Part shown: positions 1 through 7,383 of the stretch, in pieces | Layout of the letters: each line of letters opens with the position of its first letter | How positions within the stretch are numbered: the stretch's first letter is position 1 | Origin: a virus | Virus record (IMG/VR): IMGVR_UViG_3300010354_000057 | Location: 1 to 64,000 of that record | Reading direction: 5' to 3' (one strand) | DNA: 64,000 nucleotides | Made by a program: the position numbers and the translations under genes | The notes under the pieces: model-generated | The model's input: the letters and a program-made list of their open reading frames with translations, nothing else | Told to the model about the DNA's origin: nothing | Database searches by the model: none

Positions 1-330
1 TATTCAATGGTTACAGCGAATAGGTTCTGGTCTCAAATTTTTGGTATCGCTTTTAGTAATAAGCGTTGGCTCCATTTCTTTATGTTGTTTGTACCTGTTA
101 TGGGTCTTTGGACATCTAGTATTGGAATTATTGGACTGGCTCTTAACCTTAGAGCATACGATTTCGTTTCACAGGAAATTCGTGCAGCAGAAGATCCAGA
201 GTTTGAGACTTTCTACACAAAAAACATCCTTCTAAATGAAGGACTTCGTGCTTGGATGGCTCCAGTTGATCAACCTCACGAGAACTTTGTATTCCCTGAG
301 GAAGTCTTGCCTAGAGGTAACGCTCTATGA
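1..330 (+). CDS. psbD: Photosystem II D2 protein, C-terminal part (cut by window edge)
   Basis: The frame is open from the first base and ends in [12 protein letters not shown], the canonical D2 C-terminus. [16 protein letters not shown] and [20 protein letters not shown] are near-invariant D2 segments. D2 pairs with D1 in the photosystem II reaction centre in the thylakoid membrane, and cyanophage copies are known to help sustain host photosynthesis during infection. About 110 codons of an expected ~350 are visible, including the last transmembrane helix and the lumenal tail. A strong hairpin terminator follows directly, so this is the 3' end of its transcript. The identification is essentially certain; the start lies outside the window. 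Confidence 0.97.
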   Translation, partial: YSMVTANRFWSQIFGIAFSNKRWLHFFMLFVPVMGLWTSSIGIIGLALNLRAYDFVSQEIRAAEDPEFETFYTKNILLNEGLRAWMAPVDQPHENFVFPEEVLPRGNAL

Positions 331-336
331 TACAGT

Positions 337-361
337 GGGAGGGGAAACCCTCCTTTTTTTA
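337..361 (+). terminator. Rho-independent terminator after psbD
   Basis: A six-base-pair stem GGAGGG/CCCTCC with a GAAA tetraloop is followed by a run of seven or more T. It begins seven bases after the psbD stop codon and separates psbD from the carbamoyltransferase gene. Confidence 0.9.
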
Positions 362-384
362 TACATATAAAAAATAGTTTGTGT

Positions 385-1965
385 ATGAATATTTTAAGTA
401 TAAGAGATCATTCTTCTTTATCTACTTCTCAATTCGATTGGGATGGGCATGATTCCTCAATATCTTTAATTTCTGATGGAAAAATAAAATATTTTTTAAA
501 AGAAGAAAGATATTCTAAAATAAAAAGAGATGGGTGTTTAAAAAGTAGTTTTAGTAAGTTTATTGAAAATGTTGATGATCATATAGATTATTATTTTATG
601 ATTTGCAAAGAAAATCCAAAAAAATATCAAGATATAATTAAAAGAAAATATAGTAATGCAAAATTAATTGCACCTAAAATTGATGAGCATCATTTATATC
701 ATGCTTCAGTAGCATTTTATAATAGTGGATTTGAAAAATCTTTAGTGATTGTTATAGATTCTAGTAGTCCAGTTAGTGAGACTGTGTATATATGTGAGTA
801 TCCATCAACATTTAAAGAAGTTTATATAGCTGTAAATGATAATCCAATAATACCTGAATCTCAGAGTTTATGTCGCATATATGATAGTACAACAAGATTG
901 ATAGGATTGCCTTCTTTGGAGAATGGAAAGACTATGGGACTATCTTCTTATGGAAATAGAATTCCACGTTCTCCAAATTTATTTGAAAATCATACTTTTC
1001 CTACTACTGCAACTGAGGGTGTATGGGAAATCGGTGGTGCTAGATATCATAGGGAATTAGTATCACAAATATCAAAAGAACTACCAGATAAAGTTGAAAT
1101 AACTAAAAAAAATTATAAATTTTATGCAGATTACTGCAAAGAAATTCAAGTGCAGACACAAGATGCCGTTTCTAAATTAGTAAAAAAGCAAGTTCAAGAT
1201 ACTGGCATAAAAAATATTTGTATCAGTGGTGGGTATGGTATGAATGTTGTATCTAACTACAACTTGGTAAAAACTTTTCCTGATTTAAATTTTTATTTTG
1301 AACCATTATGTGATGATGGTGGAATATCTATCGGTTCTGGAATGTATTATTATCGAAAAATTACTGGTGATAAGACTATACATAAAATAAAAACCACTTC
1401 AATTCATGGATTTAAACATGATCTCAGTAATTACAAAGGTATGAGTGTAAATATATCTGATATAGCAAAATTATTATATGGAAATAAATCTATTGCAATT
1501 TATTCTGGTCTTGCTGAGAGTGGGCAACGTGCTTTAGGTAATAGATCTATATTATTCAATGCATTGAATAAAGATGCTAAGGATATCGTTAACGCTATAA
1601 AAAAAAGAGAGTGGTATAGACCATTTGCTGCAGTTGTATTAGAGGAAGATGCTAATTTTTATTTTGATATGATTGGTTTGAAAGAAAGTCCTTATATGAC
1701 AGTTTGTTTTCCTGTCAAATCTGATTTAATTCCAGGAGTTACTCATGTTGATAATACCTGTAGAGTTCAAACTGTTTCTTCTGGATATCTGTATGAACTT
1801 CTTTTAGAATTTAAAAAGTTAAGTGGACATGGAATTTTACTTAATACCAGCTTTAACCTTGCTGGAGAACCATTAGTGGAAACACCAGAAGACGCATTTA
1901 AAACATTAAAAAATTCTTCATTAGATTACCTTTGGTTTGAGGAGACCAAACAGTTGTTTTTATAA
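385..1965 (+). CDS. Carbamoyltransferase, NodU/CmcH type, full length
   Basis: The N-terminal half has the family's sugar-kinase-like fold signatures: DGHDSSISLI, an EERYSKIKRDG stretch, EHHLYHASVAFY, the LENGKTMGLSSYG loop and PLCDDGGISIGS. The C-terminal half has the YrdC-like features GQRALGNRSIL, REWYRPFA, CRVQTV and LNTSFNLAGEP. Both domains are in one chain of about 526 residues, close to the family norm of 550-600. The family transfers a carbamoyl group from carbamoyl phosphate to a hydroxyl of a sugar or antibiotic. The ATG giving MNILSIRDHSS is preferred over a TTG two codons upstream because it matches the family N-terminus. The second carbamoyltransferase in this window is split into two genes. 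The substrate is unknown. Confidence 0.88.
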   Translation: MNILSIRDHSSLSTSQFDWDGHDSSISLISDGKIKYFLKEERYSKIKRDGCLKSSFSKFIENVDDHIDYYFMICKENPKKYQDIIKRKYSNAKLIAPKIDEHHLYHASVAFYNSGFEKSLVIVIDSSSPVSETVYICEYPSTFKEVYIAVNDNPIIPESQSLCRIYDSTTRLIGLPSLENGKTMGLSSYGNRIPRSPNLFENHTFPTTATEGVWEIGGARYHRELVSQISKELPDKVEITKKNYKFYADYCKEIQVQTQDAVSKLVKKQVQDTGIKNICISGGYGMNVVSNYNLVKTFPDLNFYFEPLCDDGGISIGSGMYYYRKITGDKTIHKIKTTSIHGFKHDLSNYKGMSVNISDIAKLLYGNKSIAIYSGLAESGQRALGNRSILFNALNKDAKDIVNAIKKREWYRPFAAVVLEEDANFYFDMIGLKESPYMTVCFPVKSDLIPGVTHVDNTCRVQTVSSGYLYELLLEFKKLSGHGILLNTSFNLAGEPLVETPEDAFKTLKNSSLDYLWFEETKQLFL

Positions 1966-1970
1966 TTAAT

Positions 1971-2687
1971 ATGGAAGAAAATAATATAGTCATATTAGAG
2001 AATGTTTTTGGTGAAGAATTGGTAGAACTTTTATATATTAGTTGTAAAAAACAATTTACTTATAATGTTCTTCATAATGATGATATACTTGTAACTAATT
2101 GTATTTTAGATTGTCACGGACTAGCACTGTCATCTAATGTAGTATTTCCATATTATGAAAATCATTGGAATATATTTTGTATGACTTTGAAAAAAATAAT
2201 GTATGATTATTGTGATAAAGTTGGATTTGATAAAAAACATCTAGTTCCACATTCTTGTTGGGGGGAGAGGTCTAATCAAACGATTAAAAAATATAAAAGA
2301 ATGCATAAAGAAGAATTGAAAAAAAATTGTGATGAATGGTTAGAAGATTACTTACAAATTAATAATTTGAATAAAATGAGAATGATTTATTATTTAAAAA
2401 ATCCAGATCCAAAATATGGAACGACTTTATTAATAAAAGATAAATTCGTTTCTATTCCTGGAAAAGAAAATTCTTTATGTATAGTTACCTGTGGAGATAA
2501 TAAATTTTCTAATAAATTTCCAGTAGATACTGATAATAAATATAATTTAATTTTTGATTGGTATATTCACCCACCAGAGTCTAAAAATATGCCTACCTGG
2601 TTTTTACCAACTTTAGATTATAAAAATAATTACAGGGAACAAATATCAAATTGGTGGTATAAAAAAACAACAACGACATATGATTAA
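1971..2687 (+). CDS. Degenerate 2OG-oxygenase-like protein
   Basis: The segment MIYYLKNPDPKYGTTL followed by a PGKENSL turn matches the core of two proteins encoded later in the window (near 46.3 and 48.8 kb), which carry IYYLQNPSRIYGT and PGDxNS. Those two have metal-ligand candidates (HxHxNLD and INHEAVLP). The equivalent positions here read INNLNK and DNKFSNKFP, so the histidines appear lost. This suggests a non-catalytic or repurposed jelly-roll protein. It starts five bases after the carbamoyltransferase stop and probably shares its transcript. The fold assignment is an inference from within-window similarity only. Confidence 0.5.
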   Translation: MEENNIVILENVFGEELVELLYISCKKQFTYNVLHNDDILVTNCILDCHGLALSSNVVFPYYENHWNIFCMTLKKIMYDYCDKVGFDKKHLVPHSCWGERSNQTIKKYKRMHKEELKKNCDEWLEDYLQINNLNKMRMIYYLKNPDPKYGTTLLIKDKFVSIPGKENSLCIVTCGDNKFSNKFPVDTDNKYNLIFDWYIHPPESKNMPTWFLPTLDYKNNYREQISNWWYKKTTTTYD

Positions 2688-2814
2688 CACTGAAACTCCT
2701 TATAAATTGGCGGAAATTATTAGAGATACATGGCCTCAACTTTACAGACCAATTAAACTGTCGTATAATAAATCAGACACTGATAAAATAAATGGCAAAA
2801 GAAACTTACGGTAA
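2680..2814 (+). CDS. Possible 44-aa small protein
   Basis: An open frame starts at an ATG overlapping the preceding stop codon (TATGATTAA) and runs through the otherwise empty gap, overlapping the start of the next gene by 23 bases. The product would begin MINTETPYKLAEIIRD. The overlapping start suits phage translational coupling. There is no recognisable domain and the overlap with the next gene is a warning sign, so this is only a possibility. Confidence 0.3.
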   Translation: MINTETPYKLAEIIRDTWPQLYRPIKLSYNKSDTDKINGKRNLR

Positions 2815-3088
2815 CCAGTTCCGTTCTGGTGAAAAAAATATCGATGATCTGCATAAATCTTTAATTAACGATCTTGCTAGTAAATCTAGAGAAGAATATA
2901 AATTTAATTATGTTATGAGAGATGTTTTTGAAATGATGCGAAGTTTGGGATGGACTGGTGATGATACTTTTGAAATTCAAGTTGCTGGAACTTTACCTAA
3001 AGATAAGTTTATTGTAATTAAAAATACTAATCTCATTCCTAAACAAAAATCATTACCTCAAAGTGATTTAAAGGAAATTAAAATTTAA
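2792..3088 (+). CDS. Conserved cyanophage hypothetical protein, 98 aa
   Basis: This is a short soluble protein with no family I recognise. The first ~50 residues are charged and helix-forming (IDDLHKSLINDLASKSREEY), followed by the more ordered MRDVFEMMRSLGWTGDD and a strand-rich tail. It lies directly upstream of glutaredoxin in a run of small same-strand genes, a typical position for conserved cyanophage genes of unknown function. Confidence 0.65.
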   Translation: MAKETYGNQFRSGEKNIDDLHKSLINDLASKSREEYKFNYVMRDVFEMMRSLGWTGDDTFEIQVAGTLPKDKFIVIKNTNLIPKQKSLPQSDLKEIKI

Positions 3089-3123
3089 AATATATAATAT
3101 AAAGTAATATAACGTAAAGTAAA

Positions 3124-3360
3124 ATGAAGTTTACAGTTTATTCTAAAAATGGGTGTCCATATTGCGAAAAGATCAAAGATGTGCTAAGGTTATCCAACCT
3201 AGATCATGTCGTTTATGTTCTTGATGAGCACTTTACAAGAGAGCAATTTTATCAAGAATTTGGAATTGGATCTACATTTCCTCAAGTAATTATGGACGAT
3301 AAACATTTAGGTGGATGCATTGATACTGTTAAGTATTTAAAGGAGAACAACGTTATTTAA
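3124..3360 (+). CDS. Glutaredoxin
   Basis: A 78-residue protein with the CPYC redox centre at residues 11-14 (NGCPYCEK), the cis-proline loop TFPQVIMD and the glutathione-binding GGCID turn. These are all standard dithiol glutaredoxin features and the length is typical (T4 NrdC is 87 residues). It should use glutathione to reduce protein disulphides such as that of ribonucleotide reductase. Its stop codon overlaps the ATG of the next gene by one base, indicating coupled translation. Confidence 0.93.
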   Translation: MKFTVYSKNGCPYCEKIKDVLRLSNLDHVVYVLDEHFTREQFYQEFGIGSTFPQVIMDDKHLGGCIDTVKYLKENNVI

Positions 3361-3719
3361 TGGAAGACGCACTTTTTGACATCTATTCTGATATTGAACT
3401 TGCAATAGATCTTGCTTTTGAAGGAAGATTTGTTTTAAAGTTTTATGATTATTTGAAAGTAAAAAGTGTTAGGAGGAGGGAAGTTGAACTTTTTATTGAG
3501 AGTGCAACTGCTAGTAATATTAATAGTGTTGTTATAGATTTGGATGACTACCTTGAAGGTGGATCTGATGAAATGCATAAACAACTTCGTGAAGCTTATG
3601 GGCACATTCCCAAACCTCAAGCAAGAAAAATTAGAAATTACCTTTACGGTATTTTAGAAGACGCTTGGAGATATAGTCATGATAAGAGACCAGGAAGGAG
3701 GAAAAAGGAAACTAAATAA
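3360..3719 (+). CDS. Conserved cyanophage hypothetical protein, 119 aa
   Basis: It begins at the ATG overlapping the glutaredoxin stop codon. Residues 1-40 look helical, a middle section (SVVIDLDDYLEGGSDEMH) is acidic, and the C-terminus (YSHDKRPGRRKKETK) is strongly basic, which could suit nucleic-acid contact. I do not recognise a family. The stop codon is embedded in a CTAAATA late-type motif that may serve the next gene. Confidence 0.7.
   Translation: MEDALFDIYSDIELAIDLAFEGRFVLKFYDYLKVKSVRRREVELFIESATASNINSVVIDLDDYLEGGSDEMHKQLREAYGHIPKPQARKIRNYLYGILEDAWRYSHDKRPGRRKKETK
3712..3718 (+). promoter_or_regulatory. T4-type late promoter motif CTAAATA
   Basis: CTAAATA lies about 42 bases before the next ATG and resembles the T4 late -10 element TATAAATA. 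A 6-bp hairpin (AACCCA/TGGGTT) sits between motif and start codon. The spacing is a little longer than for the other late motifs here, so support is moderate. Confidence 0.4.
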
Positions 3720-3753
3720 TCAAGAACCCAACATTAATCGTGGGTTTGAATTG

Positions 3754-3891
3754 ATGTTACGACAACATAATAGGAGGGAGAAAAAACCACAACCAAAGAC
3801 ATTTCAAATAATGTTTGGTAAAATGGTTTCTCTCTTCAAACGAGAGTTCCATTTTTATTTTGAGATAGGTCTTGATATAAAGAAAAAGTAA
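3754..3891 (+). CDS. Small basic hypothetical protein, 45 aa
   Basis: The ATG giving MLRQHNRREKKPQPKTFQI is preferred over an upstream in-frame start inside the preceding gene, because it lies after the late-type motif and hairpin. The product is rich in Lys/Arg with an aromatic tail (FKREFHFYFEIGLDIKKK). Function is unknown; small proteins of this kind are common between conserved cyanophage genes. Confidence 0.5.
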   Translation: MLRQHNRREKKPQPKTFQIMFGKMVSLFKREFHFYFEIGLDIKKK

Positions 3892-3908
3892 CTCTCGGGA
3901 GAAAAACG

Positions 3909-4136
3909 ATGTTAGCAGTAGCACTCACCTTAGGAACATTAATTTCTATCATGTTCTTTTTTGTAGGTGGCATTGTTGGGTGGATGGCAAAACAATATGT
4001 AATTGAAAAAAATTACGTTGCATATACACATCCAGAAATGTTTGACGAAAATGGAAATGTAATTCCCGACGAAATTTTAGCAGTGAGATTTGAAAATGAC
4101 TACGACTACGACAACGAAGAAGACGACGAAGAGTAA
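3909..4136 (+). CDS. Small membrane protein with acidic tail, 75 aa
   Basis: One hydrophobic helix spans residues 2-27 (TLGTLISIMFFFVGGIVGW). A soluble part follows and the C-terminus is very acidic (DYDYDNEEDDEE). A single-pass inner-membrane protein with the acidic tail in the cytoplasm is the simplest reading. The preceding GGGAGAAA is a good ribosome-binding site. The gene overlaps the next by about 40 bases. No family is recognised. Confidence 0.7.
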   Translation: MLAVALTLGTLISIMFFFVGGIVGWMAKQYVIEKNYVAYTHPEMFDENGNVIPDEILAVRFENDYDYDNEEDDEE

Positions 4137-4677
4137 GACCAATACTCAACAACAAATTCCAGAACTTCAAGCAAATCCATTTCAATATGAAATTTTGGAT
4201 TTGGTTAATAAGCAAAGATCTAATGCTGGAAAAGTTGAAGTTCTAAAGAAATACAGAAATGATGCACTTGTAGCAATTTTAATCTGGAACTTTGATGAGT
4301 CTATTATTTCATTACTTCCACCTGGAGAAGTTCCATATGCTCGTGTAGACGAACAATCTTCTTTTAACGATACTCTTTCTGGATCTATTGATAAGGGTAA
4401 TAAAGTTATGGGAAGAACTGACGAATTTATCAGAGATAGGCATACTTCCATTCGTAAAGAGTGGGAAAATTTCTATAACTATTTGCAAGGTGGTAATCCT
4501 TCTTTAACTTCTCTTCGTAGAGAAACTATGTTTATTCAAATGCTTGAAGGACTGCATCCTCTTGAAGCAGAGATTATGGTTCTTGTAAAAGATAAATTAT
4601 TATCCACAAAATATAAATTAACGCAACAAATTGTTGCTGATGCTTACCCCGATATTCAGTGGGGAGGTAGATCTTGA
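4096..4677 (+). CDS. Conserved cyanophage protein, 193 aa (possibly DUF6433 type)
   Basis: A threonine/lysine-rich leader (MTTTTTTKKTTKSKTN) precedes a mostly helical domain with LQANPFQYEILDLVNKQRS, VLKKYRNDALVAILIWNFD and LEGLHPLEAEIMVLVKDK. From memory this resembles a family conserved across T4-like cyanophages with no known role; the DUF number is uncertain. The ATG is chosen over a TTG two codons upstream. The 3' end overlaps the TTG start of the next gene. Confidence 0.7.
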   Translation: MTTTTTTKKTTKSKTNTQQQIPELQANPFQYEILDLVNKQRSNAGKVEVLKKYRNDALVAILIWNFDESIISLLPPGEVPYARVDEQSSFNDTLSGSIDKGNKVMGRTDEFIRDRHTSIRKEWENFYNYLQGGNPSLTSLRRETMFIQMLEGLHPLEAEIMVLVKDKLLSTKYKLTQQIVADAYPDIQWGGRS

Positions 4678-4934
4678 CACTTCAGTTTATTCACCAAAAT
4701 TGTAATCCAGAGTTAGCAAAAGATAGAAGTTTACCTTATAGTGCTTATTTGGTGGAGTATGAAAATGAAGGTGAAATTTCATATGATATAGTTAATAGTC
4801 AAAAAAAGGTAGAAATTTTTGATTATTATTGGGACAAATATCGTGAAGGATTAAAATCATTCAAACAAACTGAGGGAAGAGTTAATCCTAAGTTGTGGGG
4901 AGAAAAACCTAAGGAGGCGAAAAAGAAGAAATGA
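4674..4934 (+). CDS. Conserved cyanophage hypothetical protein, 86 aa, TTG start
   Basis: The only plausible start is TTG in the overlap TTGA with the previous stop codon; there is no internal methionine to use instead. GGGGAGG a few bases upstream is a strong Shine-Dalgarno sequence. The product begins MTLQFIHQNCNPELAKDRSL and ends in a lysine-rich tail (EKPKEAKKKK). Function is unknown. Its last codons overlap the next ATG, continuing a coupled operon. Confidence 0.7.
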   Translation: MTLQFIHQNCNPELAKDRSLPYSAYLVEYENEGEISYDIVNSQKKVEIFDYYWDKYREGLKSFKQTEGRVNPKLWGEKPKEAKKKK

Positions 4935-5143
4935 GTGCAGGATTTGGGGCAGAAAAAATTAAAAATGGTAAAGCAGTTGTTTTAATTGATGATGATGAAG
5001 TGAAAAAACTTCTTAAGCAATATAAGAAGATTAAAAAATATATGAAATCTCCTTTATATACTGTAAAGACAATAGATGGAACTGAGAAATTAGTTTCTGA
5101 ATTACTAGAAGAATACTCTGATGAGGAAAATAAATTAGATTAA
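4931..5143 (+). CDS. Small charged hypothetical protein, 70 aa
   Basis: It begins in an ATGA overlap with the previous gene, with AGGAGG upstream. The protein is dominated by a lysine-rich helix (VKKLLKQYKKIKKYMK) and a short acidic tail. No domain is recognised. It belongs to the operon running into speD. Confidence 0.65.
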   Translation: MSAGFGAEKIKNGKAVVLIDDDEVKKLLKQYKKIKKYMKSPLYTVKTIDGTEKLVSELLEEYSDEENKLD

Positions 5144-5154
5144 ATTAAAGATAA

Positions 5155-5481
5155 ATGGGAAAGCATTATTTACTAAATTTGTACGGATGCTCGTTTGTCC
5201 TTTTGGATAACGAGCGTTGTCTTATTGACTTATTAGAGTGTGCAGCAATAGCAAGCGGTGCAACAGTGGTTCAGACTATTTCAAAAAAGTTTGATCCACA
5301 AGGAGTTACTGTGATTTGTTTGCTTTCTGAAAGTCATATTAGCATCCATACTTGGCCAGAGGAAGGTAAGGCAGCAGTGGATGTATATACCTGTGGAGAT
5401 TGTAATCCAAAGATTGGGTGTGATATGATTATCCATCAACTCTTTGCTACTAATCACACCTTAAGTTATATTGAGCGTTAA
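5155..5481 (+). CDS. speD: S-adenosylmethionine decarboxylase proenzyme
   Basis: The 108-residue length and the motif LSESHISIHTWPE fit the bacterial-type pyruvoyl AdoMet decarboxylase. The E59-S60 bond is the expected self-cleavage site that generates the pyruvoyl group, H65 is the processing histidine, and C80 in YTCGD is the catalytic cysteine. The enzyme makes decarboxylated AdoMet for spermidine synthesis. speD is a known auxiliary gene in cyanophages, where polyamines may neutralise packaged DNA or support photosystems. Confidence 0.93.
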   Translation: MGKHYLLNLYGCSFVLLDNERCLIDLLECAAIASGATVVQTISKKFDPQGVTVICLLSESHISIHTWPEEGKAAVDVYTCGDCNPKIGCDMIIHQLFATNHTLSYIER

Positions 5482-5488
5482 CTAAATA
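5482..5488 (+). promoter_or_regulatory. T4-type late promoter motif CTAAATA
   Basis: CTAAATA directly follows the speD stop codon and lies 27 bases before the next ATG, the same spacing as other late motifs in the window. Confidence 0.5.
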
Positions 5489-5508
5489 CACTATATCTGG
5501 AGAAATAT

Positions 5509-5826
5509 ATGCTCTCTACTCAATACCGTCTTCGCCTTGAAGCAATCTGTGAACGAATTGTACAAGGAGAATCTGTAGAGTTAAGTGATATGATTTGGGC
5601 AGAGAAACTTGCTAAGTCAAATAGATCTGCTGCGACTATTTTAAGACAAGCACGTAGACGTGCTGCTAATCCTGATATGAAAGAAGATAGTCTAGATGCT
5701 TTCATGAATGCGTTGGATCTTGGTGATCCAGATCCTTCTAATCATAGGACTAGATTTAATGGTGCGGATGATATCATCGATTTTTTTACAGGAGATAAGC
5801 CAGAAGATTGGCGACAGAGAGATTAA
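5509..5826 (+). CDS. Conserved cyanophage hypothetical protein, 105 aa
   Basis: The N-terminal half is helical and Arg-rich (YRLRLEAICERIVQGE and RSAATILRQARRRAANPD); the C-terminal half is acidic and ends PEDWRQRD. GGAGAAAT precedes the ATG and a late-type motif lies 27 bases upstream. The pattern resembles proteins conserved in many T4-like cyanophages without assigned function. The basic helices may contact nucleic acid, but this is a guess. Confidence 0.7.
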   Translation: MLSTQYRLRLEAICERIVQGESVELSDMIWAEKLAKSNRSAATILRQARRRAANPDMKEDSLDAFMNALDLGDPDPSNHRTRFNGADDIIDFFTGDKPEDWRQRD

Positions 5827-5853
5827 TAATTGTATTATATTTTACAAAAATAG

Positions 5854-5882
5854 TTGACTATATATCGTAATGGATTTAAAAT
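5854..5882 (+). promoter_or_regulatory. Sigma70-type promoter TTGACT-N17-TAAAAT
   Basis: TTGACT and TAAAAT are separated by exactly 17 bases in an otherwise empty AT-rich gap. A transcript would start about 5889, at the head of the repeat-bearing leader before the 51-aa gene. Confidence 0.6.
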
Positions 5883-5887
5883 GATCC

Positions 5888-5944
5888 AACGTTCATCTGG
5901 TCAACCAGACGGAAGTAAGCCGACTCGGAACGGAACGTTCATCT
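5888..5944 (+). repeat. Structured leader with 11-bp direct repeat
   Basis: AACGTTCATCT occurs twice, 46 bases apart, the second copy ending at the ATG of the next gene. Between them lies a short hairpin TCTGGT-CA-ACCAGA and the string AAGCCGACTCGGAACGG. A related string (AAGCCGACTGAAGGAACGCTC) recurs just after the 51-aa gene, so related elements flank it. A regulatory RNA role is possible. Confidence 0.4.
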
Positions 5945-6100
5945 ATGGAAGCACTATTTCTAACGTGTTTACAAGCAAATTTTCTTATTGCGAGAGTTAA
6001 TTTGCATCAGGCATTAACCATTCAGCAAAAGAATGATATTGTCTGGGAGATTAAACAAGTTACGAAAAAAGGATGTTTCATAGACGCAAAAGCCGACTGA
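5945..6100 (+). CDS. Small hypothetical protein, 51 aa
   Basis: An open frame beginning MEALFLTCLQANFLIARVNL with a hydrophobic first half and a charged second half (NDIVWEIKQVTKKGCF). It follows a sigma70-like promoter and a repeat-bearing leader and is flanked by related sequence elements. It fits the size class of conserved small cyanophage proteins. The function, and whether the N-terminus inserts into membrane, are unknown. Confidence 0.5.
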   Translation: MEALFLTCLQANFLIARVNLHQALTIQQKNDIVWEIKQVTKKGCFIDAKAD

Positions 6101-6140
6101 AGGAACGCTCTTTAACTTAAAAAACTAAGGAGAAAACCTA

Positions 6141-6302
6141 ATGTCTAAAGTTGTATATCGTGGTGTCGAATATGACACTACAGATCGTCCCAATCAAACA
6201 TTTAAAATTGAACCACATGTAGAAATCTATCGTGGATCAATGTTTTATGTTGATGAAAATGGAAATAAACTGTCTATGGAAAAAACCAGGAGGCAGAAAT
6301 GA
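6141..6302 (+). CDS. DUF4278-like small protein, 53 aa
   Basis: The product starts MSKVVYRGVEYDTTDRP and contains EIYRGSMFYVDENG. The YRGVxY opening matches the DUF4278 family of short proteins frequent in cyanobacteria and their phages, whose role is unknown. AAGGAGAAAACC gives a strong ribosome-binding site. The stop codon overlaps the ATG of the 33-aa gene (AATGA), and AGGAGG for that gene lies inside this one. Confidence 0.65.
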   Translation: MSKVVYRGVEYDTTDRPNQTFKIEPHVEIYRGSMFYVDENGNKLSMEKTRRQK

Positions 6303-6400
6303 ATACATATTTTGTTCGCTATTTAAAGAAAAAAGCAAAGAAAGAAAATCTTCTTAAAATTGCACAACTGAATATGGCAAAGCAACCTCAAGTTGCTTGA
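6299..6400 (+). CDS. Very small basic protein, 33 aa
   Basis: It starts in an ATGA overlap after a perfect AGGAGG and is followed within six bases by a strong terminator, so it is very likely translated. The product is basic (MNTYFVRYLKKKAKKENLLK) and probably a single amphipathic helix. Function is unknown. Confidence 0.6.
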   Translation: MNTYFVRYLKKKAKKENLLKIAQLNMAKQPQVA

Positions 6401-6405
6401 TCAAC

Positions 6406-6432
6406 GGGGGGATTGACTTCCCCCCTTTTTTT
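6406..6432 (+). terminator. Rho-independent terminator
   Basis: A perfect six-base-pair G6/C6 stem with an eight-base loop is followed by seven T. It ends the operon of small genes begun by the sigma70-type promoter. Confidence 0.95.
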
Positions 6433-6462
6433 GTGTAAAATTAAAGGGTGAACATAATTTTT

Positions 6463-6630
6463 ATGGATAGAGAAAGAATAAAATTGATTGTAGAAAATCT
6501 TGAAATTTTATTGGATCAATTGAAAGAAGAAATCTATTCCGATGGAGAAGAAACTTATCATATTGAAAGTTTTTCTTCTCCAGATATTGATTATGATGAA
6601 GTTTTTGATGAAGATGGATACTCTGATTGA
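6463..6630 (+). CDS. Small acidic hypothetical protein, 55 aa
   Basis: The ATG giving MDRERIKLIVENLEILLDQL is chosen; an in-frame GTG five codons upstream is an alternative. A leucine-heptad helix (residues 5-25) is followed by a highly acidic tail (DYDEVFDEDGYSD). It may act as a small partner protein or DNA mimic, but nothing specific is recognised. It lies ten bases before thyX. Confidence 0.55.
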   Translation: MDRERIKLIVENLEILLDQLKEEIYSDGEETYHIESFSSPDIDYDEVFDEDGYSD

Positions 6631-6640
6631 GGAATAAAAA

Positions 6641-7357
6641 ATGAAACCTATTGTTAAACTAATTTCTGTTACTCAAGGTGCAGGAGAACTGGCAGGAAAA
6701 TCTGCACAAGAAGTGATTACTTATACTGCGCGTGTAAGTAATCCTAATAACCAACTAAAGTTTGAAACTGCTGCAGGACTTCTTCGGTATTGTATTAAAC
6801 AAAACCATTGGTCTATCTTTGAACAAGCAGATATGACCCTTGAAATTAATACAACTAGAGGACTGGCAGCTCAAGTGCTTCGTCACAGGTCCTTCGTATT
6901 TCAAGAATTTTCACAACGATATGCGGATACAAAACTTTTGACCGAACTTCCTGAAGTTCCTGAACTTCGCAGGCAGGATGAGAAGAACCGTCAGAACTCA
7001 ACTAATGATCTTGATGATCATACCCGAGAAAAGTTTGAGGGAATGATTGAGCAGCACTTTGAGGAAGCACAACGTCTGTATGACAAGATGCTTGAGAAGG
7101 GTGTGGCAAAGGAATGTGCAAGATTTGTACTTCCCTTGGCAACCCCAACAAGAATTTATATGAAAGGCTCTGTAAGGTCATGGATTCATTACATCGATCT
7201 TAGGTCTGCTCACGGCACTCAGAAAGAGCATATGGACATTGCAGAGGCAGCACGATGCGTCTTTATTTGTCAGTTCCCTGATATTGCTAAAGCACTTGGA
7301 TGGGAACCAGAGAATTGTCCAGAATGTTCTGATGCACCTTCTATTACTATCGAATAA
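6641..7357 (+). CDS. thyX: Flavin-dependent thymidylate synthase
   Basis: The ThyX signature RHRxxxxxxxSxR is present as RHRSFVFQEFSQRY at residues 81-94, and the downstream RFVLPLATPTRIYMKGS stretch is also characteristic. The length of 238 residues is normal. ThyX converts dUMP to dTMP using methylene-tetrahydrofolate, FAD and NADPH, supplying thymidine for phage DNA. ThyX replaces the T4-type thymidylate synthase in most cyanophages. Confidence 0.96.
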   Translation: MKPIVKLISVTQGAGELAGKSAQEVITYTARVSNPNNQLKFETAAGLLRYCIKQNHWSIFEQADMTLEINTTRGLAAQVLRHRSFVFQEFSQRYADTKLLTELPEVPELRRQDEKNRQNSTNDLDDHTREKFEGMIEQHFEEAQRLYDKMLEKGVAKECARFVLPLATPTRIYMKGSVRSWIHYIDLRSAHGTQKEHMDIAEAARCVFICQFPDIAKALGWEPENCPECSDAPSITIE

Positions 7358-7360
7358 ATA
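7354..7360 (+). promoter_or_regulatory. T4-type late promoter motif ATAAATA
   Basis: ATAAATA overlaps the thyX stop codon and lies 30 bases before the next ATG, in the spacing shared by the other late motifs. Confidence 0.5.
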
Positions 7361-7383
7361 TTTTTAAAATTAAAGTGTGATCT

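Noticed and set aside
5881-6000. 39-codon frame beginning MIQRSSGQPD in the repeat-bearing leader
   Set aside because: It overlaps the -10 box and leader repeats and the better 51-aa frame, and no ribosome-binding site is present.
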